Below are positions 11,181 to 22,253 of a stretch of DNA of 64,000 nucleotides, in pieces. Below the pieces are notes generated by a model. The model was not told the origin of the DNA. It made no database searches and was given only the letters and a program-made list of their open reading frames with translations. Positions within the stretch are counted from its first letter, which is position 1. Each line of letters begins with the position of its first letter. The DNA lies in assembly GCF_004664715.2 (NCBI RefSeq), contig NC_051072.1, positions 31,393,994-31,457,993 of the forward strand. The letters run 5' to 3'. The stretch comes from Peromyscus leucopus (taxonomy: Eukaryota > Chordata > Mammalia > Rodentia > Cricetidae). The position numbers were made by a program, and so were the translations under genes.

Positions 11181-11744
11181 TGAAAATAAATACCCACCAT
11201 AAGGTGCCACATTCTATTTTATTATTGTACATTTACAAGTGAAAATGATCTGAAATAAACCCCAAACATAAACTCTTCCACACAAAGAAACTCTGAGAAG
11301 ATTGTGTGCAAAATATGATGATCCGACTTCTGTCCCCCTCACACCTCCATTGAGTGAATGGCTTCTCCAAAGACACTGTCCAACTCAGCTGTTACCCCAA
11401 GCCACAGTGTGGAGTGTTTTCCACCAAAGCATGCTTTTTCAAGAGATATTCATGGTATCTCGGAATTCAAACACATTAAAATCCCATTTCACCCTGAGGA
11501 GAGATGTGCTGCTAGCACTTGCTCATCTTGGTCTCTACTCTCTTTGTCAATTCCATTAAGCAGGAAAAATTTCAGTGGAAAATACAGAGCATCAGGGAAA
11601 GATCTTCCTTAGGGTACTGCCATTTGGTTCAGCTGCAAAGCTAACTTATTTGAAACAAGGAAAATGAGAAATCTCTAAGCCCAGAAGTCTGTTTTTGTCC
11701 TCTTACACGTGTGGTCAACTGGCCAATTTCCTAACCATGTTTAT
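11181..11744. other. Unassigned interval
   Basis: Overlapping short frames occur at 11302-11612 without recognisable domains. It may be part of the L1 that follows, but I cannot match it. Confidence 0.45.
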
Positions 11745-12191
11745 TAAAAAGCTTGGAGGCTCTGTGGTCTTTAAGAAGATGGAGTCGTAGGAGCCAGAGG
11801 CAGTGGAAGACTCCAAGGCAACGACATCTTCCAGACAGAACACGGTTACTATACATATGAACTCAGAGAATCTCTGGCAGTGTGCACAAGACCTGCACAA
11901 CTTCAACCAGACAAAACCCCAGCAAGGAGAAGGGAAGTTGTCACAAAGTACCACTCTAACTAAGACGCTCTTTGTAACTGGTACCCACTGGGAGAGGGAA
12001 AATCAGTCTTAGTTTTCTCTGATGGACTGGCACTGGATTTATCAACCACACTCCAGGGTAGGACCCATGCTCAGGAGTAGCTGGCCGGCAAAAAAATGAA
12101 CTCCACATTTCTTGTGTACTTTTTTTTTTCCTATTTGGTTTGGTACTTTTTTATCTTTTAGGGTTTTTTTGATTGTTTAGTTTACTGTATG

Positions 12192-12196
<5 letters not shown>

Positions 12197-12247
<51 letters not shown>
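12197..12247 (+). repeat. (GA)n microsatellite
   Basis: About 25 AG units inside the L1 3'UTR, where this family normally has a shorter GA run. Confidence 0.97.
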
Positions 12248-12249
<2 letters not shown>

Positions 12250-12288
12250 AAAGGAAGATCTGGGAGGTGTTTGGGGAGAAGAAAATAC

Positions 12289-12294
12289 GATAAA
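12289..12294 (+). repeat. Left target-site duplication of the mys-like element
   Basis: GATAAA here is repeated exactly at 15143-15148. Confidence 0.9.
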
Positions 12295-12642
12295 TGTTGC
12301 TGGAGGGCTTCTCTCCAGGTTTCCCAAGCCCCGCAGTCCCACAATCCACTTATAAAATAATCACTCAGACGCTTATATCACTTATAAACTGTATGGCCGT
12401 GGCAGGCTTCTTGCTAACTGCTCTTTTATCTTAAATTAACCCATTTCTATAAATCTATACCTTGCCACGTGGCTGGTGGCTTACCAGACAGAGTCTCTAC
12501 ATGTTGCTTGTCCTGGCGGTGGCTGCAGTCTCTCTCCCCCAGCCTTCCGCTTCCCAGAATTCTCCTCTCTCCTTGTCCCACCTACCTCCTGCCTGGTCAT
12601 TGGCCATCAGTGTTTTATTTACATAGAGTGATATCCACAGCA
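12295..12642 (-). repeat. 3' LTR of the mys-like element
   Basis: 348 bp. On the minus strand it starts TGCTGTGG and ends CCAGCAACA, giving TG...CA termini. It differs from the partner LTR at 12321 (T versus C at 14821) and at 12538 (C versus T at 15038). Confidence 0.92.
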
Positions 12643-12662
12643 CTTCCCCTTTCTTCTTTTTT
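12643..12662 (-). other. Polypurine tract of the mys-like element
   Basis: Minus-strand reading AAAAAAGAAGAAAGGGGAAG lies immediately upstream of the 3' LTR. This is the site where plus-strand DNA synthesis is primed in LTR elements. Confidence 0.9.
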
Positions 12663-14774
12663 AAAAAGGAAGGTTTTAACTTTAACATGGTAAAATTACA
12701 TATAACAAAACAATTACCGAGCAAGAATTATAGTTACAATATTAAAGAAGATGTCCTATCTATCTTATATTTGTGAGTTTAAGGTTTTATAGCTAACTTA
12801 TCTTTTATCATAACTGAGGAAATTACGACTATCTAGTCTTCAACCACATCAAAGACCTGAGAAGGAACATAATGGTACCTGAGAAATGGTAGATGGATGC
12901 AAGCAACTTTCGGGAATCTTGCAAAAGTAGACCAAGACAGCTGGCAGTCTGGACAGTCACCTAATGTTTTCAGCATTGTTGGTGCATTCAAATTGGCTAC
13001 AGGCCTAGAGTATCTGACAGACCATTTTTAGAAGCAGGAATTTTAAGAGACCATCTTACCCTGTCTTGGCAGAGTACAGTGGTCGCTTTCCTTGTGTCCC
13101 GCTTGTCCAGAAAGGACAGCATTGCATTTGTACTGTCAGCCATCAAGGCAAGGGCAGTTCTTTGCCCAGTAGGCCATTTTGTGCCAAAAAGACAAACTTC
13201 CAAATGGAAATGTCTTAGAAGCCCAACATTCTCTCGGGATCAATTGGTGCAGCCAGGAGCAATTGTGTCTCACGTCAACAGAATTCTAAGTTATTTAAAT
13301 GTCATATTTTCTAGGTCTATGAAGTGTTTGAAGATTACCTATCTATCTGAAATATATCTATGTATACCTAGAAGACTTAACTAACATGGCTACAGATATG
13401 ATTATCATAGATGATTAATTATTAATCTATTTTTTAATTATCCATTACAATTTTAAATGAGTTATATAAACATAATACCTCAAACAAGAATAGAAATATA
13501 TATATATACAGTATAACAAAATTAACTTCAAGTTTGTATCAATGAACTAAAATTTATACCAATGTAAAACATTTAAACATAAACTAAAATTTATACAATG
13601 TAAAACATTTTAAACAAGTTGTTCTTTAAAAGTAGGTTTATTAATCTACCCTTTTATCTTATCATCTCCATATCCTCCTATATATCATATCTCCTTTTGT
13701 TTTTTAGAAAGAGATCACATTTATAATCAACCTGTTTTAAATAAAAATATTGGTTTTTCTCTGTCCCACACCAGAGGCTCTTCTGATTTGGGACGCAAGA
13801 ATCTCTTAACCATTTATTTTTTTAATATGTCTGGGTTTAGAGGGGGAGTGAGCCAATTCCACCTCTAAAGCCAGCTTGGTATATTTGGGAATTTGGGCGT
13901 AGCATCTCTTACTACTTCCTGCTGGAGGGGGGCGCTGTATCTTATGGGGACGCAAAGAAAATTTTAGACCTATGGGTAGTCCGTGAGGCTGTATTGTGTG
14001 AACCAGTTGCCTTGAAACCGATCTGGATGTTGGATCATGTGGCCATGGTGTCATCGGAGTCCTTTCAGGGGTCTTGGCTGGTGAAACCTGATGTATCTTA
14101 ATCTGGAACAAGTCCACAGCCTCTGGCTTTCTGTGGAAACAAAAGCAGAACCTCTTTTCCAAAGTAACATATCCTTATATCCAAATTTTGAAGTCAAGGT
14201 ACCTTTAAAATATACATTTTGGCATAACTCAACAGCTTTTGTAATCAAACGTTTTTCTTTAGTTATGAATATCAAAGAGAACATAATCCAGATTCTCTGT
14301 GTGGTAGCCATCTTTATGTGGCTTATGTTTTATATTACCTTGAGCCTTGAGCCTATTGTTTTAAACTGTACCATTGTAAGCCTGAAACCGCGCTGTGGCT
14401 GCTGGCTCCGCCCACTTCAGCTTTCTAACATGGCAGTGGTACGTTTTTCCGCCAGCTCTGGGAGTCATCAAGTCTCAGAAATAGTGGGTCTAAGCTTTTA
14501 TCAAAGCAGCGTGTAGCCCAGAAACCTTTTTTTTTTTTTTTTTTTTTTAAAAAAAAATACTAGTAAAGACTAAATCTACCACACAGCTTAATTTGCCGCT
14601 GGCAGATGCCTCATTTCCGCCATACTGCCGGTCAAACGCACCCGCCAGGAACCCGCCAGTGTCCAAACTTGCGTTTTGCCGCATCTAGCTGCCCGTATGA
14701 GACAAGAAGCAGGAACCTGGTTTTGGCTCTGTTTAGAATTGGTTATTAAATATTCTCAGGTTTAAGGTGGAAAC
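12663..14774 (-). mobile_element. Interior of the mys-like element
   Basis: Mostly AT-rich non-coding sequence. The longest frame on the element's sense strand is 118 codons (13806-14162), basic and Pro/His/Ser-rich, with no reverse-transcriptase, protease, zinc-knuckle or envelope signature. An 86-codon sense frame overlaps it at 14051-14311. A small imperfect tandem repeat (ACTAAAATTTATA...AATGTAAAACATTT) lies at about 13546-13612, and a T/A homopolymer junction at 14527-14557. Confidence 0.7.
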
Positions 14775-14792
14775 TCGAGCCGTTGGGCGCCA
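14775..14792 (-). other. Primer binding site, lysine-tRNA type
   Basis: The minus strand reads TGGCGCCCAACG, two bases after the 5' LTR. The first 12 bases match the 3' end of tRNA-Lys(1,2) as used by some betaretrovirus-like elements; the remaining six (GCTCGA) diverge from that tRNA. Confidence 0.85.
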
Positions 14793-14794
14793 TT

Positions 14795-15142
14795 TGTTGC
14801 TGGAGGGCTTCTCTCCAGGTTCCCCAAGCCCCGCAGTCCCACAATCCACTTATAAAATAATCACTCAGACGCTTATATCACTTATAAACTGTATGGCCGT
14901 GGCAGGCTTCTTGCTAACTGCTCTTTTATCTTAAATTAACCCATTTCTATAAATCTATACCTTGCCACGTGGCTGGTGGCTTACCAGACAGAGTCTCTAC
15001 ATGTTGCTTGTCCTGGCGGTGGCTGCAGTCTCTCTCCTCCAGCCTTCCGCTTCCCAGAATTCTCCTCTCTCCTTGTCCCACCTACCTCCTGCCTGGTCAT
15101 TGGCCATCAGTGTTTTATTTACATAGAGTGATATCCACAGCA
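14795..15142 (-). repeat. 5' LTR of the mys-like element
   Basis: 348 bp, 99.4 percent identical by eye to 12295-12642. The minus-strand segment GCCACGTGGCAAGGTATAG is also recognisable in the diverged LTR at 52209-52569, linking the two. Confidence 0.92.
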
Positions 15143-15148
15143 GATAAA
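15143..15148 (+). repeat. Right target-site duplication of the mys-like element
   Basis: GATAAA, identical to 12289-12294. Confidence 0.9.
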
Positions 15149-15178
15149 AATAAGTTGTTTGAAAATGTTTTAATAATT
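15149..15178 (+). mobile_element. Tail of the plus-strand L1 (continues from 12294)
   Basis: AATAAGTTGTTTGAAAATG followed by TTTTAATAAT resembles the last bases of the L1 3' end. Joining 12294 to 15149 restores a plausible L1 terminus. Confidence 0.6.
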
Positions 15179-16935
15179 TATTGAATTTATAATTACATTA
15201 TTTCCTTCCTTCCCTTTCCTCCCCCCAAATCCTCTTATATATCCCTTTTCTTTCTTTCAAATTCATGGCCTCTTTTGTAATAAATTGTTGTTTTTTTGTT
15301 AATGTGTGTGTATCCCTAAATACATAAATATAACCTGTTCTGTCTGTGTAATGTTACTTGCATGTTCAGAACTGACCGTTTTGTATTAGAAAATCAAAAG
15401 GTGTTGTTCTTCTCTTCCCTGAAGGTGCAGTTTATGACACTACTAGGAAACACAGTCTCACAGGAAAACTCCATCTTTCTCTAGCTTGCAGTCTTTCCAC
15501 CTTCTCTTCTGCAAATCTTAAGTACCATGAAAGCTAGTCCTCTTGGAGGAGACCTTCAGGTCAGCTCCAGCTTTCAGTCTCTGGTCTCTGTGTCTGAGGT
15601 GTTTGTTGGCTTCCACGGTAACAATTTAACTTTCACTTCTGGGGAACAACTAAGGGCGATAGCAATAGCCTAAAATGTTTAGGGAGTCCTTTTGACAATC
15701 CTCACAAACAACTCAAAAGAGGGTTACTCATACCTGGTGTTTTTTGTTAGATGATCTATGGCTCTTGGTTGGGGTGAGTATTGTCAGCCCAGGTGGGAAC
15801 ATTTCATTTAAACCGTATTTAGGTAATTTTAGGTAAGTAGTTAATTGTATGATTCCTTATGACTTTTTCAGACACTTCTTTTTAGCCTACTCCCTCATTT
15901 TTATGTATTTATCTCCCTCCTCTATCACTAATTAGATTATTTTTATTTTTAATTAAAAAATTGTATTTACCCTTTAAATCACTTGTACCTTGTCCATTTC
16001 CCTCTCTACTGCTCACCATTCCATTAACCCTACAACACTTCCTTTTTTACTTTCCAGTAAAAAAGTTTTCTGCACTGGGCAATGGCGGTACACACCTTTA
16101 ATCCCAGCACTCACTCGAGAGGCAGAGCCAGGCAGATCTCTGTGAATTCAAGGCCAGCCTGGTCTACAGACCGAGATCCAAGACAGGCACCAAAACTACA
16201 CAGAGAAACCCTGTCTTGAAAAAAAAAAAAAAAGTTTTCTGCAATTACTCCCTTTCTTCCCAGGCAATGCACTGTGACTACAGAATGTTCACTCTGGCAG
16301 TTGCCCTGAGGTAGTTCCTTCGGCCCTAGTTCTTCTGGTTTCCATACCGGTGTGAGTGAGAATATAAGGCTGAGGGTGAAAATACATGACTAACATTGAC
16401 ATTAAGTCAGGAACACTGGGGGTGGTCATGTCCAGCACTGCCTTTGAATCTGCCTTTTCTGTGGTTTGTACACACTTGTGTGATCCCCATGCCCAACTAG
16501 CACTAGTTTCCTTAAAGATGGATCATATCTAATCATTCATATAGAAACTATGTTAAGTAAGCTTACTCCAAACATATCTAGCTTTGTCCTAGTTTCCTCC
16601 AAAGCAATTAAATATGTAAAGCATTTCCTGGCTTGGTTTTGTAGTTCCTTAACATGTCTTTGATTTTGAACATCATCTCACAATTGTTGTGTTCTTTAAA
16701 GTGTCATTAGTATTTCCTGCATTAATTCTGTCTCATTAGCTGTGTTGACAAGAATCTCTGATGTTCCTGTGATGTTTTTCAATGAGCCCAGAGGCCAAGA
16801 TGTAACAGAAAGTTTCAACAAAAGACTCAAACCTTGTGAAATTGAATTTCAGTCACACAGAGGACCTCTTGTTTGAGATTCCCTGGCACACCCAGGCACT
16901 ACCTCACATACAGTTTCTTGTTTCGAGACGGAAGA
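15179..16935 (-). mobile_element. LINE-1 (Lx-type) 3'UTR, minus strand, interrupted by B1
   Basis: The plus strand reads the reverse complement of a rodent L1 3' end: TTATAATTACATTATTTCC and TTCAAATTCATGGCCTC, then ATGTTACTTGCATG. Further on it has TCTCTGGTCTCTGTGTC and GTGGCTCTTGGTTG-like text, and after the B1 the segment GGCAATGCACTGTGAC...ACAATTGTTGTGTTCTTTAAAG and GAGGCCAAGATGTAACAG (about 16791). The 5'-truncated end is near 16935. It meets the plus-strand L1 tail to tail at about 15178. Confidence 0.75.
16064..16243 (+). mobile_element. B1 SINE with 11-bp target duplication
   Basis: The B1 body at 16075-16232 starts CTGGGCAATGGCGGTACACACC and has the pol III B-box region ATTCAAGGCCAGCCTGGTC near 16146. 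It ends CCCTGTCTTG plus an A15 tail. AGTTTTCTGCA flanks it at 16064-16074 and 16233-16243. Confidence 0.93.
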
Positions 16936-17139
16936 GCATCTCTAAGATGAAATCTATCTGTAACTTCTATTTCCACTAAAAAAAATACCAGGAAGTAAAA
17001 GCCAAGACTCCAAATTAGTGAGGCAGATGTAACACAAATATAAAATATAAGAAATTTCGTTCTTGTCATCCTGATCTTCACACTTTTTAATCTATGTTTA
17101 TCCTCGTTATTCCAGTTAAGAACATTTGAAAATAATTTA

Positions 17140-17440
17140 AGCAACAGAGAAAAATTTTATGTTAAGCAACATGATGACAAGAAGGGACGAAAAATGACTA
17201 AGCACAGAGTGGTACCCTGGATAGGATCCTGGAACAGGCAAGGGACAGTGGGTAAAAACTAGAGAAATCTGACTCACTGCAGTGCTCTGGCTATACACTT
17301 AACACAGAAGACATTGACTCCCTGAATCAAACCTTACCTTTACCATAGAAACGTGCATCACAGTTCACCAAACTGCTGGTAAATGTCACCTCAGGTTTTC
17401 ACAAAAGCTACCCCAAATATCTAGCCAAAATAAATAAATA
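17140..17440 (+). mobile_element. Ancient L1M-like 3' end
   Basis: The phrase GAGTGGTACCCTGGATAGGATCCTGGAACAG near 17208-17238 and GGGTAAAAACTAGAGAAATC match the old mammalian L1 3' region (GGATCCTGGAACAG...AAAACTAAGGAAATC). The end near 17440 is AAATAAATAAATAAAAG. Confidence 0.5.
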
Positions 17441-17571
17441 AAAGTGAAAAAATGGAGAGTGCTGCTTACCATCAGAGAGGCAGTGAATTATTGTAATATA
17501 CATTCTTATATTTTACATTGCTATCTTTTAATTTTCTGAATAACATCAATCCCAGTTTCTTTAACTACTAA

Positions 17572-18080
17572 ATTTCTTTTATTTATTTTACATACCAACC
17601 ACACTTTTCCCTCCCTCCTCTTCTCTGGTCCTCTCCCCTCATCTCCCTTCTATCACTTCGATCCACCCCTCAGAAAGGGTAAGGCCTCCTATGAGAGTCA
17701 CCAAAGCATGACGTATTAAGTTGAGGCAGGACCAAGCTCCTCCCTGCTGCATGAAGGCTGAGTGAGGCATCCCACCATAGGGAATAGGTTCCAAAAAGCC
17801 AGCTCAGGTGCCAGGGACAGATCCTGGTCCCACTGCTAGAGGCCCCACAAACAGACCAAGATATACAACTGTCACCCACATGCAGAGGGCCTAGGTTGGT
17901 CCCATGCATGCTCCCCAACTGTCTTTCTAGAGTCTGTGAGTTCCCAGGAGCTTGGGTCAGCATCTCTGTGGGTTTCCCCTTCATCATCTTGACCTCCCTT
18001 GCCCATTTAACCCCTCTTCCCTCTCTTCAACTGGACTCCTGGAGCTCAACCCAGTGCTTTAGCCCAGTTTTTAAAAGAAA
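17572..18080 (-). mobile_element. LINE-1 (Lx-type) 3'UTR, minus strand
   Basis: This is the reverse complement of the Lx 3'UTR seen at 1815-2550: GCATGACGTATTAAGTTGAGG near 17707, AGCCAGCTCAGGTGCCAGGG near 17799, CAGAGGGCCTAGGTTGG near 17884, and CTTCAACTGGACTCCTGGAG near 18026. The 105-codon minus frame here (17670-17987) is L1 untranslated sequence. Confidence 0.8.
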
Positions 18081-18328
18081 ACCTGTACTCCAATTGTTTG
18101 TCAATTTGAGCCAATATTGTTTGTCAATTTAGGTCAATATTGTTCCCTATATAGAACTTCCATCACTGATACATTAAACAAAGTCACTTCTGTTTTCAAC
18201 AATCCATGGGTCTGAGGTACAGAAAATACATCATAGTATAGTAGTAGAGAACCAGACAAAAGAGTTGGTATCAGCAAAAAGCCAGTGAGTGGTAGGTCAA
18301 CTTGTTCATCCCTACTGATCCTCTTGCT

Positions 18329-18945
18329 CAGTGGTTCTCAACTTATTGGTCATGACCTCCTGGGGAGGGGGGGCGTCAAGCAATCTTTTCATAGGGTTTG
18401 CATATCAAATATTTACATTACAATTTATAACAGTTAGCAAAATTATACTTGTGAAGCAGCAACAAAATAATTTTATGATTGGGGGCCACTACAACATGAG
18501 GAACTATGGTGATATTTTATTTTGTACCAAAATGTTAATTGTATGTTTATAAATAAAGTTGCCCAGGGGTCAGAGCTATTAGAGCCATAGCAAGAGCGTG
18601 GTGGTGGTGGTGGTGGATGCACGCCTTTAATCTCAATACCATAGAAGACCTGGAAGTCTCTACAGACAGGCAGTGAGTGACGAGGCAGTCATGTGTTTGG
18701 GTTTACAGCCAATGAGAAGGCAGAACAGAAAGTCTATATAAAGTCAAACAGACAGGAAGTAGCTCTCTTTCAAAGAGGTCTCTTGGCAGAAGAGCTAGCT
18801 GCAGCAGGAAGGGTAAGGCTCTTAGCTCTGTTCTCTTGGCTTTCTCTTTGCATCAGTTCTGTGATTATTATTTAACAAGACAGTTGGTTACATCTACAAG
18901 GAACTATACTAAGGGTCACAGAATTAAGAAGGTTGAGAGGCATTG
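18329..18945 (-). mobile_element. hAT-type miniature element (URR1-like), split by an LTR
   Basis: The left end CAGTGGTTCTCAACTT and right end GGTTGAGAGGCATTG are the terminal inverted repeats of the non-autonomous hAT (Charlie-group) family common in rodents. The interior phrase ATATTTACATTACAATT and AATAATTTTATGATTGGGGG is typical. The element is cut at 18504 by a solo LTR and resumes at 18905. It carries no transposase. Confidence 0.75.
18499..18904 (+). mobile_element. Solo LTR with 6-bp target duplication, inside hAT element
   Basis: The LTR body is 18505-18898, starting TATGGTGATATTTTATT and ending ACATCTACA. AGGAAC lies on both sides (18499-18504 and 18899-18904). A CCAAT box is at 18709-18713 and a TATATAAAG TATA box at 18735-18743. 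A B1-like stretch (GCACGCCTTTAATCTCA) follows a GGT repeat near 18600. Same family as 5316-5770 and 40423-40843. Confidence 0.88.
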
Positions 18946-20509
18946 CTGTAGCTGGTCAGAGCTATGCTGAAGAGGCTTTGTGGACAAACTCCTCCGTACA
19001 ACTACCCAGAAAGCCTTTTGCATACCATCACCAGTCAGTTAACTCTCTTTCTATAGGTCCTGTTAGGAATTTGACTTCTATTTAAAATTACTTATAGATT
19101 ATTGCTTAGCTCTAATTATTTATGCATATTTCACCCTAAAGTATATGTTAAATGAATGAAAACTAGTTAATATAGTTGAGTATAGTAAGCAAATGAAAAT
19201 TGGAATGCATCTGGCTGTCTTCCTCACCCAAAAGAAAATTAAAAGGCTGAGCAAATTGCTTGAAAGGCGTTAACAAAATTTGAGAAGCACAGAAAACATT
19301 AGTATCTAAGCAACCCAGAGTGTTTTTTAGTCTGGTGAGCTTAAATTTAAAAAAAAAAATGAGAAAGAGAAAAGAAAAAAGACAAAGGCGATACATACTT
19401 TAAGAGAAAAATTACTGATAATTATAGTTCACCTTAAAATAAATGAAATTAAATCTTAGAACCCATGTCTGTCACTTGAAAATTTATTGAGGTGGAGTAG
19501 AAACTGCATAAACCATAACCCCTCTATTTAAAACACTTTCCAACTTATAAAGAAGACACAGAGAAAGACAGCTAACTTTACGTGAGGTAGAAGGAAAATC
19601 AAGTGTGAGGGGAGAGGTTCAGCTCAAACCAGAGTATCTTTTAAAGGAGTTACACTGACCCTAAGGTCATTGTAGGGAGGACCATGAGAACAGTCTTCAT
19701 TAAAGAGAAGCAGCAGCACTCTGTCTCCAATAAGTGATACCCAGGACTGGCTGCGTCAAAACAGTGGTGTGAGTGTGTGGTCTGTGTGCAGAGCTGTGTC
19801 TGTGTGTCTATGCAGGTATGTTTTGTTTGTTTCCTCTGTAGGGTGTATTTTGCTTACTCCTTTGTATTCAGGCTTAACTTGCTGTCTTCTTTGGAAAACA
19901 ACAAGGAAGAAACTATTATAAAGAATTTTTTTCAAACTCCACACTGGGATGTCTTGTCATCACAACATCAGTGGGAAGACAATGGAGGCAGTAAGAAGGG
20001 CCAGGGGCAAACAGCCCAGTAACAATTCCCTGAGATCTCATGCTGAAAATTTTTCCTAGTTGCATCAGTGCCCCTAGAGCAAAATCACAGGCACATTTAT
20101 TCACAATCTATTTCCCAAATAGTTTGGATGAATTCAGAATCCATCATCATAATACCCTTCATTGACTTTTGATCAAATCTTTGATCAGTAAGAACTTTGT
20201 GTATACACTCTCTCCTTCCAAGTTGTAGGAATTTACTCTAGTCTTGCACCACCTTTCCTAGCCTGCACAATCTAAAGTGCAATAGTCGGTTATCCTAATC
20301 TTCGGATATTGAACAATTCTTCACAGGGATTTGCCTACACTGTTGTAAATCATTCCATTACATGGTAGACCATACATTCCAGTGTATCTTAAGTCAACTT
20401 AATATGAACATGTCATTGGTTTTCTTCTGGAACACTGACTAATGCACCTGGTAAGGAATAAGAGAGACATAGGGAAATGTACGGCCATAATAGGAAAATA
20501 AGAACATAG

Positions 20510-20516
<7 letters not shown>
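18946..20516. other. Unassigned interval
   Basis: No recognisable gene or repeat. A purine-rich patch lies near 19345-19385. Short frames here show no domains. Confidence 0.45.

Positions 20517-20542
<26 letters not shown>
20517..20542 (+). repeat. Poly(A) tract, 26 bases
   Basis: Pure A run. No SINE or L1 body is recognisable directly upstream, so its origin is unclear. Confidence 0.95.
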
Positions 20543-20547
<5 letters not shown>

Positions 20548-22163
20548 ACATTATTAAAATGAATCCCAAATTTTTAATGAAAAGACAGTAATGACTGCTT
20601 ATCAAGCAACCATAAAAGTCAAGCATTGTTCTCCTCCTACCATGTTATACATGTCCTCTCCTTCCCGGACTCCAGGTTCCTCACAGCTGTCTACCATATA
20701 ACGAAGCATCTGCATGCATTACCCTCCAACTCATCCTATCCTAATATGTCCTTTGAAGAGCTTGGTAAGAGAAAGTTATTAATCTTGCAAACAGAGAGAT
20801 GATAAACTCATAAGTGTGAAAAATGTGTGTAGAGGTGAACCTTTCCTAGGAAAATAAATTATTGTCTTTATTGGAGTTTTGACTAAGCCTTTAATCTCCT
20901 GCACGTATCTCCATCTCAATGGGAATGGCTTGTTGATTGCTTATGAAAGGCACGTGCAGATACCTATAAAATCATTGAACTTGGTAGATACTTTGAGTAA
21001 CTGCCTTGTTGTTCAAAACACAACAGGTTCTACTATGCTGTTCTTGAGTAAAAATAGCTTGGTTTTGATCATAAATCTTAATGACATGAATTTTTAATCA
21101 ACAAATATCTCACGTAAAAAATATGAATAATGAAAATGACTAGCTTGTGGAATTATGGTGATAAATTTGATGTTCCTCATTGAAGCTCCTTCTAAAATGG
21201 AAATGGCTAATACCATACCTCAGAATGATAATTTCCATTGGAGCATCCCAAAACTGTTGTTTTGTATATTTTAGTAATTTTTTACATCATAGCAACATGC
21301 TTTCAACAAAAAATATCCTACAATCAAATACTTTCAAAAATTCTCATCATTGCATTTGCTATACAATTAACTGTACTTATTTTGTGGAAGTACTTAATGA
21401 TTTAAGTACTAGATTTAATTTCTAAAATGCTTTAATGGGGAGTTCAATGTGCTAAGTTATACATAATAATTTTCTCACCTATCATACCACATTTTTAGGA
21501 ATTTGAACACAAGTTTTTACTATCTTGCATCAACTCCTGTACAATGGAGATAACACTGATATGAAGAATTAAAAATTATTTCTTTGATCTTTATTCTTGT
21601 GTGATTTTTCAACAGTTTGTCAAACTTCTTCAATTTATTCAGCTACTTTTTTGGATGTAGTTGAGCTCCTATAAAGATGTAGTAAAGGAGACAGGGGATG
21701 AAGAGAGAGCAAGGGGATGAATTTGGTAGATCCTATTTCAAGATTTTTTTTTGCACTCTTCCCAAGCAGTGGAAAGGAGCCCTTCAGTTATGGCAGATGC
21801 TCTACCAAAACAAAAGACATGAACAACCTATAGCTCACACTCTCCTCAAAAAATACCTTCAATTTTGACCAACTGGTGTCAATTCCCTTATTCAAAATCA
21901 GGCTGACGGCAATTTCTAGAGCTTGTCTAAATCACATTGCCTTTGTCTTCCTCTCCCTTGCCATTTATCCTGTTCCACTAGTGGATTCACTGGCACCCCC
22001 TTTTACTACATCACTGGTACAAGAATCATTATATCAGGGGAGCCTACTCTAGTGATAAGATATCCAGAAAACTGTCTGTAATGGACAAACATTGTTTTCA
22101 TGACTGATAGCAATAATCTTGTTAGTTATAAAAAAAACTAGATTACTTCCAAGTGTGGATTTC
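20543..22163. other. Unassigned interval
   Basis: AT-rich with no recognisable repeats. Frames at 20879-21097 and 21180-21425 lack domains. Confidence 0.45.
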
Positions 22164-22176
22164 GTGGTGTGTGTGT

Positions 22177-22251
<75 letters not shown>
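22164..22251 (+). repeat. Compound (GT)n(GA)n microsatellite
   Basis: A GT run with early interruptions (to about 22210) passes directly into about 20 GA units. Confidence 0.97.

Positions 22252-22253
<2 letters not shown>

Larger units (their letters stand above)
11745..12294 (+). mobile_element. LINE-1 3' end, plus strand, left part
   Basis: The text follows a rodent L1 3'UTR: AGACTCCAAGGCAACGACAT near 11809, GTGTGCACAAGACCTGCACA near 11880, ACCACACTCCAGGGTAGGAC near 12045, AATGAACTCCACATTTCTTG near 12097, then T-rich text, a GA repeat and GATCTGGGAGG. It is cut at 12294 by the mys-like element and resumes at 15149 with the A/T-rich tail. Confidence 0.75.
12295..15142 (-). mobile_element. 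mys-like LTR retrotransposon, near-intact, non-autonomous
   Basis: Two 348-bp direct repeats (12295-12642 and 14795-15142) bound a 2152-bp interior, with 6-bp duplications (GATAAA) outside. Reading the minus strand: 5' LTR, a 2-base gap, a lysine-tRNA-type primer binding site (14775-14792), the interior, a polypurine tract (12643-12662), and the 3' LTR. Total length is 2848 bp. The published mys element of Peromyscus is, as I recall, about 2.8 kb with LTRs near 340 bp and a 6-bp target duplication, so length and structure agree well; the family name is inference. I see no gag, protease, polymerase or envelope domain, so it would have relied on proteins from another element. The LTRs differ at only two positions, which indicates recent insertion. 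Confidence 0.85.

Noticed and set aside
12197..12355. Frame with a long Arg-Glu repeat (12173-12355)
   Set aside because: Reading of the (GA)n microsatellite across the L1/LTR border.
13806..14162. 118-codon frame in the mys-like element as a possible viral gene
   Set aside because: It is on the element's sense strand, but there are no conserved retroviral motifs and its length is small; published mys elements are also non-coding as far as I recall.
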